A stretch of DNA of 17,968 nt, taken from NCBI GenBank assembly GCA_027483425.1, contig JAIXUR010000413.1, positions 1 through 17,968 of the forward strand. Reading direction: 5' to 3'. This DNA comes from Cyanobacteriota bacterium. GTDB lineage: Bacteria; Cyanobacteriota; Cyanobacteriia; Phormidesmidales; Phormidesmidaceae. The notes beneath the pieces were generated by a model that worked only from the letters and a program-made list of their open reading frames with translations, was not told where the DNA came from and searched no databases. A program made the position numbers and the translations under genes. Below, in pieces: positions 6,831-14,495 of this stretch (within the stretch, counting starts at the first letter, position 1; each line of letters opens with the position of its first letter).

Positions 6831-8270
6831 TTAGGTCAGCGCCAACGCCGCCTTGAGACGAGGGGCGTCAAACCCCCGCTGCCGCAGAATCAGCCACGAT
6901 TCCATTAGGTCTGGCCCTTGCAGGGCACCCATGAGGGCCGCCCGCATCGATTTCATCACCAGCCCTTTCTTCACGCCCTGGGCTTTTGTGACCGCATCGA
7001 TCAGAGCTTTGAGATCCTCCAGGGTGGCGGGGGATTGCTCCGTCAGCCCCGTGAGCACGCTGGTTAACACCGCCGGGACGCCGTCTAGCTGCACCTGGGC
7101 CTTGGCATCGTCGGCGAAGTCCACGGTTTCGGTGAAGAAAAAGCGGCTTTGCTCCACCACGTCGGTCAGGCGGGTGAGGCTGGGGCCCAGCAGCGTGATC
7201 AGCGGTAAAAACCAGCTGTGGTCAGCCTCGGTGAGGGTATGGCCAGCGACGGCCAGATAGGGCTGGGCCAGATCCATCAGGGCGGCGGGCTCCAGGTTGT
7301 GGAGATACTGGCTGTTGAGCCAGTCGAGCTAATCCCAATCGAATTTGGCCCCGGCTTTGTTGACGCGATCGAAGCTAAACTGCTGGGCTGCTTCGTCGAG
7401 GGTAAACTGCTCGGCCCCATCGGGGGCCGACCAACCCAGCAGGGTCATGTAGTTGACCAGGGCCGGAGCCACAAACCCCATGGCCTGAAAGTCTGAAATC
7501 GAGGTAACGCCGTCGCGCTTGGAGAGCTTCTGGCCGCTCTGGTTCAAAATCAGCGGCGTGTGGGAAAAGGCGGGCACCGCAGACCCGAGGGCTTCGTAGA
7601 GCAAAATTTGCTTGGCGGTGTTGGCAATGTGGTCTTCGCCGCGAATGACATGGGTAATGGCCATGTCAATGTCATCCACCACCACCGCCAGGTTGTAGAG
7701 GGGTTGACCAATGGTGCCCGTCGAGGAGGCCCGAGCCACCACCATGTCGCCCCCCAGATCGCTGGCCTGCCAGGTGACCGGGCCGCGCACCAGATCGTTC
7801 CAGGTGATGGTGCGGCTGTCGTCAATTTTAAAGCGAATCACCGCCGAGCGGCCCTCGGCCTCAAGGTTGGTCTGCTGCTCGGGGGTCAAGTCGCGGTGGC
7901 GATTGTCGTAGCGGGGAGCCTGGTTCTTGGCCTTCTGGATCTCGCGCATGGTGTCGAGTTCTTCGGGGGTGTCGTAGGCGCGGTAGGCCAGGCCCTGATC
8001 CAGCAGGGTTTGAATGGCCTGGCGGTAGAGGTCGAGCCGCTGGGACTGAAAGAACGGCCCTTCGTCCCAACCTAGGCCGAGCCACTGGAGGCCAGCGAGA
8101 ATGTTGTCGGTGAATTCTGGCTTGGAGCGCTCTTCGTCGGTGTCTTCAATGCGGAGAATAAACTGGCCCCCTTCGTGGTGGGCATAGAGCCAGTTGAACA
8201 CGGCGGTGCGAGCGGTACCAATGTGCAGACTCCCGGTGGGGCTGGGGGCAATACGAACGCGGACGGTCAT
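6831..8270 (-). pseudogene. gltX: gltX, glutamate--tRNA ligase, interrupted by one in-frame TAG
   Basis: Class I aminoacyl-tRNA synthetase that charges tRNA-Glu (and usually tRNA-Gln in cyanobacteria), and so also feeds heme and chlorophyll synthesis. The full frame is 480 codons from ATG 8270, with AGG 7 nt upstream, a normal length for the family. Visible: IAPSPTGSLHIGT (HIGH motif, 7-19), IEDTDEERS, VIRGEDHIANTAKQ, and KLSKR (KMSKS motif, 248-252). The zinc-binding cysteines of the E. coli-type enzyme are absent (AYRAYDTPEEL). At codon 314 (7331-7329) TAG replaces what is normally Lys (FDWD-stop-LDWLN; AAG to TAG would be one change). The frame then continues with conserved sequence (LDWLNSQYLHNLEPAAL, GVKKGLVMKSMRAALMG) to 6831. 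The upstream piece is 313 aa and the downstream piece about 165 codons, with no other lesion. It may be an artefact, readthrough or a true null. Confidence 0.9.
7329..7331 (-). other. in-frame amber codon inside gltX
   Basis: CTA on the plus strand is TAG in the gltX frame. It falls after the KMSKS loop, at the beginning of the anticodon-binding half, at a position where related enzymes usually have Lys. Translation stopping here would give a 313-aa catalytic domain without the anticodon-binding domain. Confidence 0.9.
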
Positions 8271-8320
8271 GGGGTTACCTGCACGGATGACAAACTCTTA
8301 TTTTAGGGGCAGGGGCGACG

Positions 8321-8357
8321 GCCCTCAAGGGATGGGCTCTGACCACCCTTTGAGGGC
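8321..8357. terminator. hairpin between the amidase gene and gltX
   Basis: GCCCTCAA (8321-8328) pairs perfectly with TTGAGGGC (8350-8357), and inner GGG/CCC extends the stem around one bulge. It lies 30 nt beyond the amidase stop and about 50 nt before gltX. There is no T-tract on the minus strand, so it is a weak intrinsic terminator at best; it may instead be a processing or attenuation structure in the gltX leader. Confidence 0.4.
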
Positions 8358-8386
8358 TTCCTTATGCTCTTTCACCCCCTACCTAC

Positions 8387-10150
8387 TCACTCACTCTGCT
8401 CCACCCACAGCTCCACCCCCTCGGCCAGGGTCTCTGCCAATTTCGCCTGCTCCTGCGGATCCGTCACCCACTCAAATTCCTCGGGGTTGATCATGAAGCC
8501 GAGTTCTAGGAGCACGGCGGGCGCGACGTGGGGGCGGGTGAGGGCGAGGTTGTTCCAAAATACGCCGTAGGAGGGGCGATCGAGCTCGGCCACCAGGTAG
8601 TCGTGGAGAAATTGGGCTAGGCTGTGGGCCTGGGTGTTGAACCAGAAGGCCCCGATGCCCGCTGTCGTTTGGGCATTGCCCCCGTCAGGCAGGGCATTGT
8701 AGTGAATGCTGAGGGCCAGGGTGGGTTCATCCTGGTTAATCTGGGCGGTGCGATCGTTGACGCCGATTGTGCTGTCGTCGGTGCGGGTCATGATCACCCG
8801 CGCCCCTCGGGCCTCGAGCGCCGCTTGCAGCAGGAGCGAGACGGTCAGATTCACATCTTTTTCGGGGATACCGTTGGGGCCCAGGGCACCGGGCTCGTCG
8901 CCGCCGTGGCCGGGGTCAACCAGAATGGTAGTACCGGCCAGGGGTTGGGAGGCTTGGGTGACCGGCGGCTGTCGCAGAGATAAGACTAGGGTAGTGCCTT
9001 CGTAGCGCAGCTTGTAGCCCCACTGCTGATCGGTCTTAAAGTTAATTTGGTATTGCACCTGGTCGGGGAGGGTTGGAGACCAATCCAGCCGCTCGATCAG
9101 GCCGTCATCGATGATGGCGATGGTGTCAGTCTGGGGCACGGTATTGTATAGGGTGAGGGTGAGGGTGTCGCTGCCCTGCTGGAGGCTAACCGGCACGGGC
9201 ACCTGGAGCGGGAAGTACAGCTCCGTCCAGCCGGGTACCTGGCGGGAGGTGATGCCACGAATCAGCGATCGCGGCGGCACCGCCCCAGCCACTGGCTGGG
9301 TTTCCGCCGCGCGAATCCAGCCGCCGTAGTCGAGGCGCAGCCAGTCGCCTTCGCGACCGGTCACCCTGGCCCGAGTGCCCTGGGGCAGGGGCGTCAGGCG
9401 AGAATAGTCGGAACTGGGGCCGGTGCGGGCCACTCCTGCGGCGGCCGTCACCGCAACGACCTCAACCGTATTTGGATCCAGAATGCTAATGGTACCGGGA
9501 GCCTGGGCGGTGACCGTGGTGCCCGCTAGGGTGAGCTGGTAGGTGGGCTGACCTAGAGAGCCAGGCTGCTCCGCCCTAAAGCAGCTTTCGTAGTGACTGG
9601 GGCCTGTTGACCCATAGGGGCGAGCCTGATCGGTGAGCACCGCCGAGTTGGCGGGTAGATCCTGGCGATCGCCCTGGGGCAGTAGCGCGTAGGTCTGCCC
9701 AGCTAGGGATGCGGTGACGGTGGCCTGGGCGGGAGCCACCGCCCCCAGGCAGACCCAATCGCCGGGTTGGCGAGCCACAGCCACGGCTGGAACTAACGAT
9801 CCTTCAGCAAAGCCTAGGGTCTCTGGCAGCGTGGGGCCTGGGGGCACCCGCGTCACGGTAATGGCTAGGGTCTGATCCCCCTGGGTGAGGGTAAAGGTAT
9901 TGGGCCCGAGGTCGAGGGGGCGAGTCGGGGCGAAGTATCCCGACTCGCTCCGGCCTTCTATGGGGGCCCCGTTCAGGAGAACCGGCTGGTCTGCCGACCC
10001 GGTGCCAATGAAAAAGATCTGGGCGGCCGTGGTTTGGTGGCCATCGGGCGGGTACACCAGCGTTAGCGCTGCCTCGGCCCTGGCGATGGTGGCCATGCCC
10101 ACGGTACTCAGACTTGCCAGGGCGGCTGCGCCCCAAATCCACTGCGCCAT
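8387..10150 (-). CDS. exported N-acetylmuramoyl-L-alanine amidase (Amidase_3) with SH3-like domain
   Basis: This zinc enzyme cleaves the amide bond between MurNAc and L-Ala in peptidoglycan, for example during cell separation. The protein is 587 aa. It has a signal peptide (about 1-26, ending ARAEA), a beta-rich N-terminal region starting LVYPPDG (about 30-220) with Cys134 and Cys190, a bacterial SH3-like segment (about 228-283; VARTGPSSDYSRLTPLPQGTRA), and a beta-rich linker resembling an AMIN-like cell-wall targeting module (about 295-395). The catalytic domain spans 407-585. Zinc ligands are His415 (DPGHGG), Glu430 (PEKD) and His483 (SIHYNA); catalytic Glu549 lies in LLELGFM. All are present. 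It follows the LCP gene by 75 bp in the same direction, so co-transcription is plausible. The N-terminal region is not a family I can name with certainty. Confidence 0.93.
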   Translation of the reverse strand: MAQWIWGAAALASLSTVGMATIARAEAALTLVYPPDGHQTTAAQIFFIGTGSADQPVLLNGAPIEGRSESGYFAPTRPLDLGPNTFTLTQGDQTLAITVTRVPPGPTLPETLGFAEGSLVPAVAVARQPGDWVCLGAVAPAQATVTASLAGQTYALLPQGDRQDLPANSAVLTDQARPYGSTGPSHYESCFRAEQPGSLGQPTYQLTLAGTTVTAQAPGTISILDPNTVEVVAVTAAAGVARTGPSSDYSRLTPLPQGTRARVTGREGDWLRLDYGGWIRAAETQPVAGAVPPRSLIRGITSRQVPGWTELYFPLQVPVPVSLQQGSDTLTLTLYNTVPQTDTIAIIDDGLIERLDWSPTLPDQVQYQINFKTDQQWGYKLRYEGTTLVLSLRQPPVTQASQPLAGTTILVDPGHGGDEPGALGPNGIPEKDVNLTVSLLLQAALEARGARVIMTRTDDSTIGVNDRTAQINQDEPTLALSIHYNALPDGGNAQTTAGIGAFWFNTQAHSLAQFLHDYLVAELDRPSYGVFWNNLALTRPHVAPAVLLELGFMINPEEFEWVTDPQEQAKLAETLAEGVELWVEQSE

Positions 10151-10225
10151 AGCTTGGTCAACCCGTTGCGATCGCTACTCCGCCAGTTTAAGCTCCAGCG
10201 GGGCGTTCTCCCCCTGGTGGCCGAT

Positions 10226-11617
10226 CTAGAGAGACTCGCCCAGGCCCTGGTTCCAGTCTTGGCCCAGCTGAACCGTGATGTCAGAATTCAACGCCCCCGT
10301 GCTTTCGATCCGCACCTCGCCAATGCCCAGAAACCGATGCACCATTTCAGCGGTGGCACCGTCGCCCTGCTGGGCCACAATGCGGCTGATGGGAAGAGGC
10401 TCATTCAGCGTTTTATCGACAAAGATATTAGAGTAACCGCTGTCCTGGAGCGCCTTGGTTAAGGCCTGCACCGCCACGGGGTCATTGGTGCTGTCTTGAA
10501 TGGCAACCCGCACCCGGCTGGGGTCACTGGTGCTGGCCACGGTCTGGGTGCCAAAGCCAAAGTACTGGTCGACCATGCCGTCAATGGCGCTGTAGCTGGG
10601 CAGCCAGTAACTGGCCGCAAAGTCTTGGGGGCTGCTAAAGGTGCCGGGCAGCATCAGCATTTGCACGTTAGAGCGGTTGGTTTGGGCACCATAGCCCACC
10701 AGGGCCAGCAACTCTTCGACCGACAGATTGGTGTCGACATTGGCCTGAATCACCGACAAAATTTTGGGCAGTCGAGCAATGGTCGCCGGATTGAGGGTTT
10801 GCTCGGCCAGGGCTCGCATAAACATCTGCTGGCGCTGAATGCGGCCAATATCCCCCTGGGAGTCGTAGCGAAAACGTAAAAACTGTAGCGCTTGATTGCC
10901 ATTGAGGGCCTGTTCGCCAGCCTTGAGGTTGATGTAGAGATGTTGACTATCATCCTGGTACTTCATATCTTGAGGCACGTTTACCGTGACTCCGCCTAGG
11001 GCGTCGATCAACTTTTCGACCCCCTGTACGTTGATGCGCACGTAGCGATCGATCGCCACCCCACCCAGCAGGTCGCTAACCGACTCAGCGGCCAGGGCTG
11101 GGCCACCGTCGCGGTTGGCCTCATTGAGCTTGGTCAGGCGACCGCGCACGTAGGTACGGGTATCGCGGGGCAACGACAGAACCACCAACTGCTCGGTCTG
11201 GGGGTTAAACCGCAGCAGCAGCATGGAGTCTGACAGGCCATCAAAGGAGTTGACAAGGGCATGGTAGCCCAGACCTTGCAGTTCTGGCGGCACCTCGTTG
11301 ACATCGGTCGACAGCACCTTAACGCCCAACACCAAAATATTGACTGGGCGGGTCAGGCGCGGCAGGCGCAGGCTGCCACTCGATGAAATAGGGGCGTCTT
11401 GGTTAAACGCCCCGGCCTCTGAATGGCTCAGATCCTGCTGCATGAGCGGTGCCGCCGACAGAGAAACCGCCAGCATGGCCCCACCGACTCCAGCCACCGC
11501 AGCTACCCCTACCAGAGCAATGCCCACCCCCAGCATGCGCGGAATGCGCCGCCGTTTTTGGGCGGGCTTTTGGCCCGGCTTTTGGGTCGTGCGGCCCTGG
11601 GGTGAGCGAGCTTTCAT
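10226..11617 (-). CDS. LytR-CpsA-Psr (LCP) family protein with LytR_C domain
   Basis: LCP proteins transfer undecaprenyl-linked glycopolymers to the cell wall or related acceptors outside the plasma membrane. From ATG 11617 the protein is 463 aa. It has a short basic cytoplasmic tail (to about residue 27, KRRRIPR), one membrane anchor (28-54), then the LCP core (92-270) with NILVLGV, SDSMLLL, SLPRDTRTY (148-156), KLNEANRDGG (163-172), and FRYDSQGDIGRIQRQQ (249-264), which carry the Arg/Asp residues that bind the pyrophosphate lipid in characterised members. A C-terminal LytR_C-type domain (about 382-463) starts RVRVAIQDSTND. The frame is open up to ATG 11722, but that would place 35 atypical residues before the basic tail. 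No strong ribosome binding site marks either start. It lies directly upstream of the amidase gene. Confidence 0.9.
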   Translation of the reverse strand: MKARSPQGRTTQKPGQKPAQKRRRIPRMLGVGIALVGVAAVAGVGGAMLAVSLSAAPLMQQDLSHSEAGAFNQDAPISSSGSLRLPRLTRPVNILVLGVKVLSTDVNEVPPELQGLGYHALVNSFDGLSDSMLLLRFNPQTEQLVVLSLPRDTRTYVRGRLTKLNEANRDGGPALAAESVSDLLGGVAIDRYVRINVQGVEKLIDALGGVTVNVPQDMKYQDDSQHLYINLKAGEQALNGNQALQFLRFRYDSQGDIGRIQRQQMFMRALAEQTLNPATIARLPKILSVIQANVDTNLSVEELLALVGYGAQTNRSNVQMLMLPGTFSSPQDFAASYWLPSYSAIDGMVDQYFGFGTQTVASTSDPSRVRVAIQDSTNDPVAVQALTKALQDSGYSNIFVDKTLNEPLPISRIVAQQGDGATAEMVHRFLGIGEVRIESTGALNSDITVQLGQDWNQGLGESL

Positions 11618-11876
11618 AGGTTGGGGGTTACGATGGGACACCAAGAACCTCAGGGGGGTTAGGGATAGACAGGATGGGACGCAGGCCCTGAGCCGAGAGA
11701 CCGGCAAAAATTTTAGCTGCATGTTAACAGCAATTTAGGCAGCTGACTCATGGAATACAAATAAATCAGTGCTGATCAATACGTTAACTACGGAGGAATG
11801 ACTGGGGTAAATGGGCGATCGCCCCCCTGTGGCCAGCCTGAACAGATCTGTCCAAGGCCAAGCCCAGGATCGTGGC

Positions 11877-12236
11877 CTAGGGTAAACGCCTGCTCAGCGA
11901 GCTAAACCCTGGCACATTCACCGACTTTCCCCGCAGCAGTCGCACCATGAGCACCAGGTTGGTGAGGGTATACCCTGTGGTCACCAGCGTATTGGTAATC
12001 AGCAGCCGCAGCGACAGCCCTGGAGACAGATGGCTCCCGGCGCTCAGCAAGCCGTAGGTGATGACCCAGGTCAACGCCAGGGTGACCACCAACCGGCTGA
12101 CCGCGAGTTCTTGGCGGCTGCCCTGCTTTTGCCACAGGCTGTAGACGGCGGGCACCACCCCAAAGATGGGCACCAGATAAATGATGAGCTTCAGGCGTTC
12201 GAGGGTTTCGCCTGAGGCAGGGCTAGCATTTTTCAT
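11877..12236 (-). CDS. small three-helix membrane protein, unknown function
   Basis: 119 aa from ATG 12236. Hydrophobic segments are at about 16-34 (LIIYLVPIFGVVPAVYSLW), 48-67 (RLVVTLALTWVITYGLL) and 78-100 (LLITNTLVTTGYTLTNLVLM), each flanked by basic residues; the tail is polar with several Arg/Lys. A continuous frame with normal codon use and a clear membrane topology supports a real gene. I cannot assign a named family; it looks like a cyanobacterial conserved hypothetical. It is co-oriented with the LCP gene 259 bp downstream and stands alone after the kdp operon. Confidence 0.7.
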   Translation of the reverse strand: MKNASPASGETLERLKLIIYLVPIFGVVPAVYSLWQKQGSRQELAVSRLVVTLALTWVITYGLLSAGSHLSPGLSLRLLITNTLVTTGYTLTNLVLMVRLLRGKSVNVPGFSSLSRRLP

Positions 12237-12420
12237 AGACTTAAGCCCTGGAGCAGGGGAGCAAGTTAATGGGTGTCGCCGGGTATGTCCAAATTATGCC
12301 CCACGCAAGCCGCACCAGTGTACCCGCTGGCTAGGTCTACTCGGTTTGGTGAGCAGGTGCCAGGCATGATTGGCTAGCCTAGCTCCTGGCCAACCAGTGC
12401 GGTCAACCATCCACAGATGA

Positions 12421-13542
12421 TTATTTTTCAGTGGCAATAATATGCATGTCAATGTGTTGATGGCGAATCATCCGCATCAGGCGTTGGGTAAATGAGCCTT
12501 TCAGGCGCTGCTTCCAGCGCGATTGTTGACTTTCACCAATGACAATTTGGGTGATCCGCTGTTGCTCTGCGACATTGGCAATTTCCTCAGCCACATTAGT
12601 GCTGCGAATCCGCAGAAATTTCCCTCCAAACTCGTGACAGAGTTTTTCGCAGGTCTCAATGTGGAGCGATTCTGCTTTGGTTAGAAAGCGATCGGGATGA
12701 TCCACAAAGATAGCGAATAACGGAGCATTCATATAGTTGGCTAGGCGGGCTCCCCGACGCAGCAACTGGACTGAATTGGGGTAGGTTGAGATACAAACCA
12801 ATACTCGCTCATGGATGTTACAGACTTGCCCATCCAAGGGCAGTTCACTGGCATCATACTCCACCGTATCGGCGACTTCCCGCAGGGCTAATTCTCTCAG
12901 GGCAATCAGATTACGGCGCTGGAAAAAGTTGGCGAGGGATTGTTGAATCTTCTCCGGGGCGTAAATCTTGCCGTCGAGTAACCGCTCTTCCAGGGTTTCT
13001 GGCGTGACATCCACCACCACCACCTGATCGGCATCCTCAAGCACGCGATCGGGGATGCGCTCGCGCACCACCACCCCGGTAATCCTGGCCACTAGGTCAT
13101 TCAAGCTTTCTAAATGCTGAATGTTAACCGTGGAATAGACATCAATTCCCGCCGCTAGCACCACCTCGACATCCTGAAAGCGTTTTTCTCGTGCGGAGCC
13201 AGGTACGTTGGTGTGGGCCAGTTCATCAATCAAAGCCAATTGGGGAGCCCGAACCAAAATGGCCTCGGTGTCCATCTCAGTTAGGGTCAAGGTGTCCTGA
13301 AGGATCTCTTTACGAGGCACCACCTCTAAACCCACGGCTTTTTCGGCGGTTTCCCGACGCCCGTGGGTTTCCAATAGCCCAAGGACGACATCTACCCCTT
13401 CAGCTTTTAGCCGATGGCCTTCCTCCAGCATTTTGAAGGTCTTACCAACACCGGGCGACATGCCAATAAAGATTTTGTGCTTGCCGCGCTTAGCTGGACG
13501 GACATAAGCACTATCGGGGGAGGCTGTTGATGGATTGTGCAT
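12421..13542 (-). CDS. kdpD: short KdpD: sensor ATPase and USP domains without histidine kinase
   Basis: 373 aa. The N-terminal KdpD domain carries Walker A GMSPGVGKT (27-35), ETHGR (58-62), Walker B LALIDELAHTN (102-112), and STVNIQHLESLNDLV (137-151). The second half (about 245-373) is a universal stress protein-type domain with ending HIDMHIIATEK. In E. coli-type KdpD these are followed by four membrane helices, a GAF domain and a histidine kinase; here the gene stops right after the USP domain. I recall the same short form in Anabaena kdp operons, so this is a lineage form rather than a truncation. It could sense K+ or nucleotides (USP domains of some KdpDs bind c-di-AMP) but cannot phosphorylate a response regulator itself. 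It starts 14 bp after the kdpC stop; AAGG overlaps that stop. No kdpE or kinase gene is in the window. Confidence 0.93.
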   Translation of the reverse strand: MHNPSTASPDSAYVRPAKRGKHKIFIGMSPGVGKTFKMLEEGHRLKAEGVDVVLGLLETHGRRETAEKAVGLEVVPRKEILQDTLTLTEMDTEAILVRAPQLALIDELAHTNVPGSAREKRFQDVEVVLAAGIDVYSTVNIQHLESLNDLVARITGVVVRERIPDRVLEDADQVVVVDVTPETLEERLLDGKIYAPEKIQQSLANFFQRRNLIALRELALREVADTVEYDASELPLDGQVCNIHERVLVCISTYPNSVQLLRRGARLANYMNAPLFAIFVDHPDRFLTKAESLHIETCEKLCHEFGGKFLRIRSTNVAEEIANVAEQQRITQIVIGESQQSRWKQRLKGSFTQRLMRMIRHQHIDMHIIATEK

Positions 13543-13556
13543 TGGGCCAGACTGCC

Positions 13557-14198
13557 TTAGGAATTGCTAGGCTTCAGGGCATCGAGGGCTAGATTCAGCT
13601 TGAGTACATTCACCCCTGGTTCACCAAAGATGCCTAGGAAGCGACCATCGGTGTTCTGGCTAATCAGCTCTTCTAGCTGGTTGGGCTGTAGTCCACGGGC
13701 GGCGGCCACCCGGTCAACTTGTGCCCTAGCCCCGGCTGGGGTGATGTGAGGGTCAAGGCTAGAGCCCGAGGTATACACCAGATCGGCGGTAGGGCTAATG
13801 CCTGCGGCTTGCAGCCGGGGAATGTCTCCTTCGATCGCTAGTTCAGGATCAGGCTTTCCCTGGATGCGATCGAGCAACGCTGGGTTGGTGGGTGCCAGGT
13901 TACTGGCTCCCGAAACCCCGGTTCGCAGGATCGCGGCTTCATCGGCATTGGGGTCAGCGGTGCTGTAGCGGGTCGTGCTGGGGCGACCATTGAAGTAGCG
14001 ATCGCTGGTAAACGGTTGCCCAATCAACGCAGAACTAACCACCTGCCCCTGGGCATCGGTCAGAAGGCTACCATTGGCCTGAAAGGGAAAAACAATTTGC
14101 CCAAAGGCAACCATGGCCAAGGGGTAGATCAGCGCTGTAATCACCCAAAGTACCAGGGTAGATCGAATGGCTCTACTAGCCTCGCGTGAAAAACTCAT
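13557..14198 (-). CDS. kdpC: K+-transporting ATPase subunit KdpC
   Basis: 213 aa, the usual KdpC length or slightly longer. It has one N-terminal membrane helix (about residues 13-35, STLVLWVITALIYPLAMVAF), then a periplasmic domain with the family motifs FPFQANGSLL, SALIGQPFTSDRYFNGRPS, SSGSSLDPHITP-like (here YTSGSSLDPHITPAGA) and GEPGVNVLKLNLAL. KdpC stabilises the KdpA-KdpB complex and is proposed to aid ATP or K+ binding. Its ATG (14198-14196) shares one base with the TAA of the preceding small gene (14200-14198), indicating translational coupling within the kdp operon. Confidence 0.96.
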   Translation of the reverse strand: MSFSREASRAIRSTLVLWVITALIYPLAMVAFGQIVFPFQANGSLLTDAQGQVVSSALIGQPFTSDRYFNGRPSTTRYSTADPNADEAAILRTGVSGASNLAPTNPALLDRIQGKPDPELAIEGDIPRLQAAGISPTADLVYTSGSSLDPHITPAGARAQVDRVAAARGLQPNQLEELISQNTDGRFLGIFGEPGVNVLKLNLALDALKPSNS

Positions 14199-14479
14199 TA
14201 GAACCGCTCCGGTACAAACATGACAAAGAACAGATAGATAGCCAGCGCCACGGTGCCTAGCCCTAATAGCCCTAGGGCCCAGGCCTGGGGCCGAGAGAGT
14301 TCACTGCCGCTGGCCGCATAGACCATGGGTGCGACGACCAGGTTGAAGCAGAGGGCCAAAAACAGGTACCGGGGTAGTTTTTGCCGCCGCCCTTCAGACC
14401 AGATCTCAGCCACCGTTTCTAAGGTTTGAGAGGTGCTTTGGGTCAAGAAAAGAGTTGGTTTTGGGTGGTTGATTTTCAT
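14198..14479 (-). CDS. kdpF: KdpF-like small subunit with extra N-terminal segment (cyanobacterial KdpG type)
   Basis: 93 aa between kdpB (16-bp gap) and kdpC (1-nt overlap). The last 27 residues (about 67-93) form a membrane helix ending FVPERF, like the C-terminus of the approximately 29-residue E. coli KdpF, which packs against KdpA/KdpB and stabilises the pump. Before it lie a polar segment (1-36) and another hydrophobic helix (about 38-56). I recall that Anabaena kdp operons have a gene in this place called kdpG (kdpABGCD). Position and ending make a role as Kdp accessory subunit likely; what the additional N-terminal part does is unknown. Confidence 0.85.
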   Translation of the reverse strand: MKINHPKPTLFLTQSTSQTLETVAEIWSEGRRQKLPRYLFLALCFNLVVAPMVYAASGSELSRPQAWALGLLGLGTVALAIYLFFVMFVPERF

Positions 14480-14495
14480 GGGTAATTACTAACAG

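Noticed and set aside
10154..10462. 102-codon plus-strand frame over the LCP 3' end
   Set aside because: Antisense to the LytR_C domain; no independent support.
11813..11824. Perfect palindrome GGGCGATCGCCC as an operator or terminator
   Set aside because: It is the ubiquitous HIP1 octamer GCGATCGC with chance flanks; the same core occurs many times in the window.
11798..11905. 35-codon plus-strand ORF starting right after GGAGGA
   Set aside because: The spacing between GGAGG and ATG is only one base, it crosses a HIP1 palindrome and ends inside the convergent small membrane gene; Pro/Cys-rich sequence is not protein-like.
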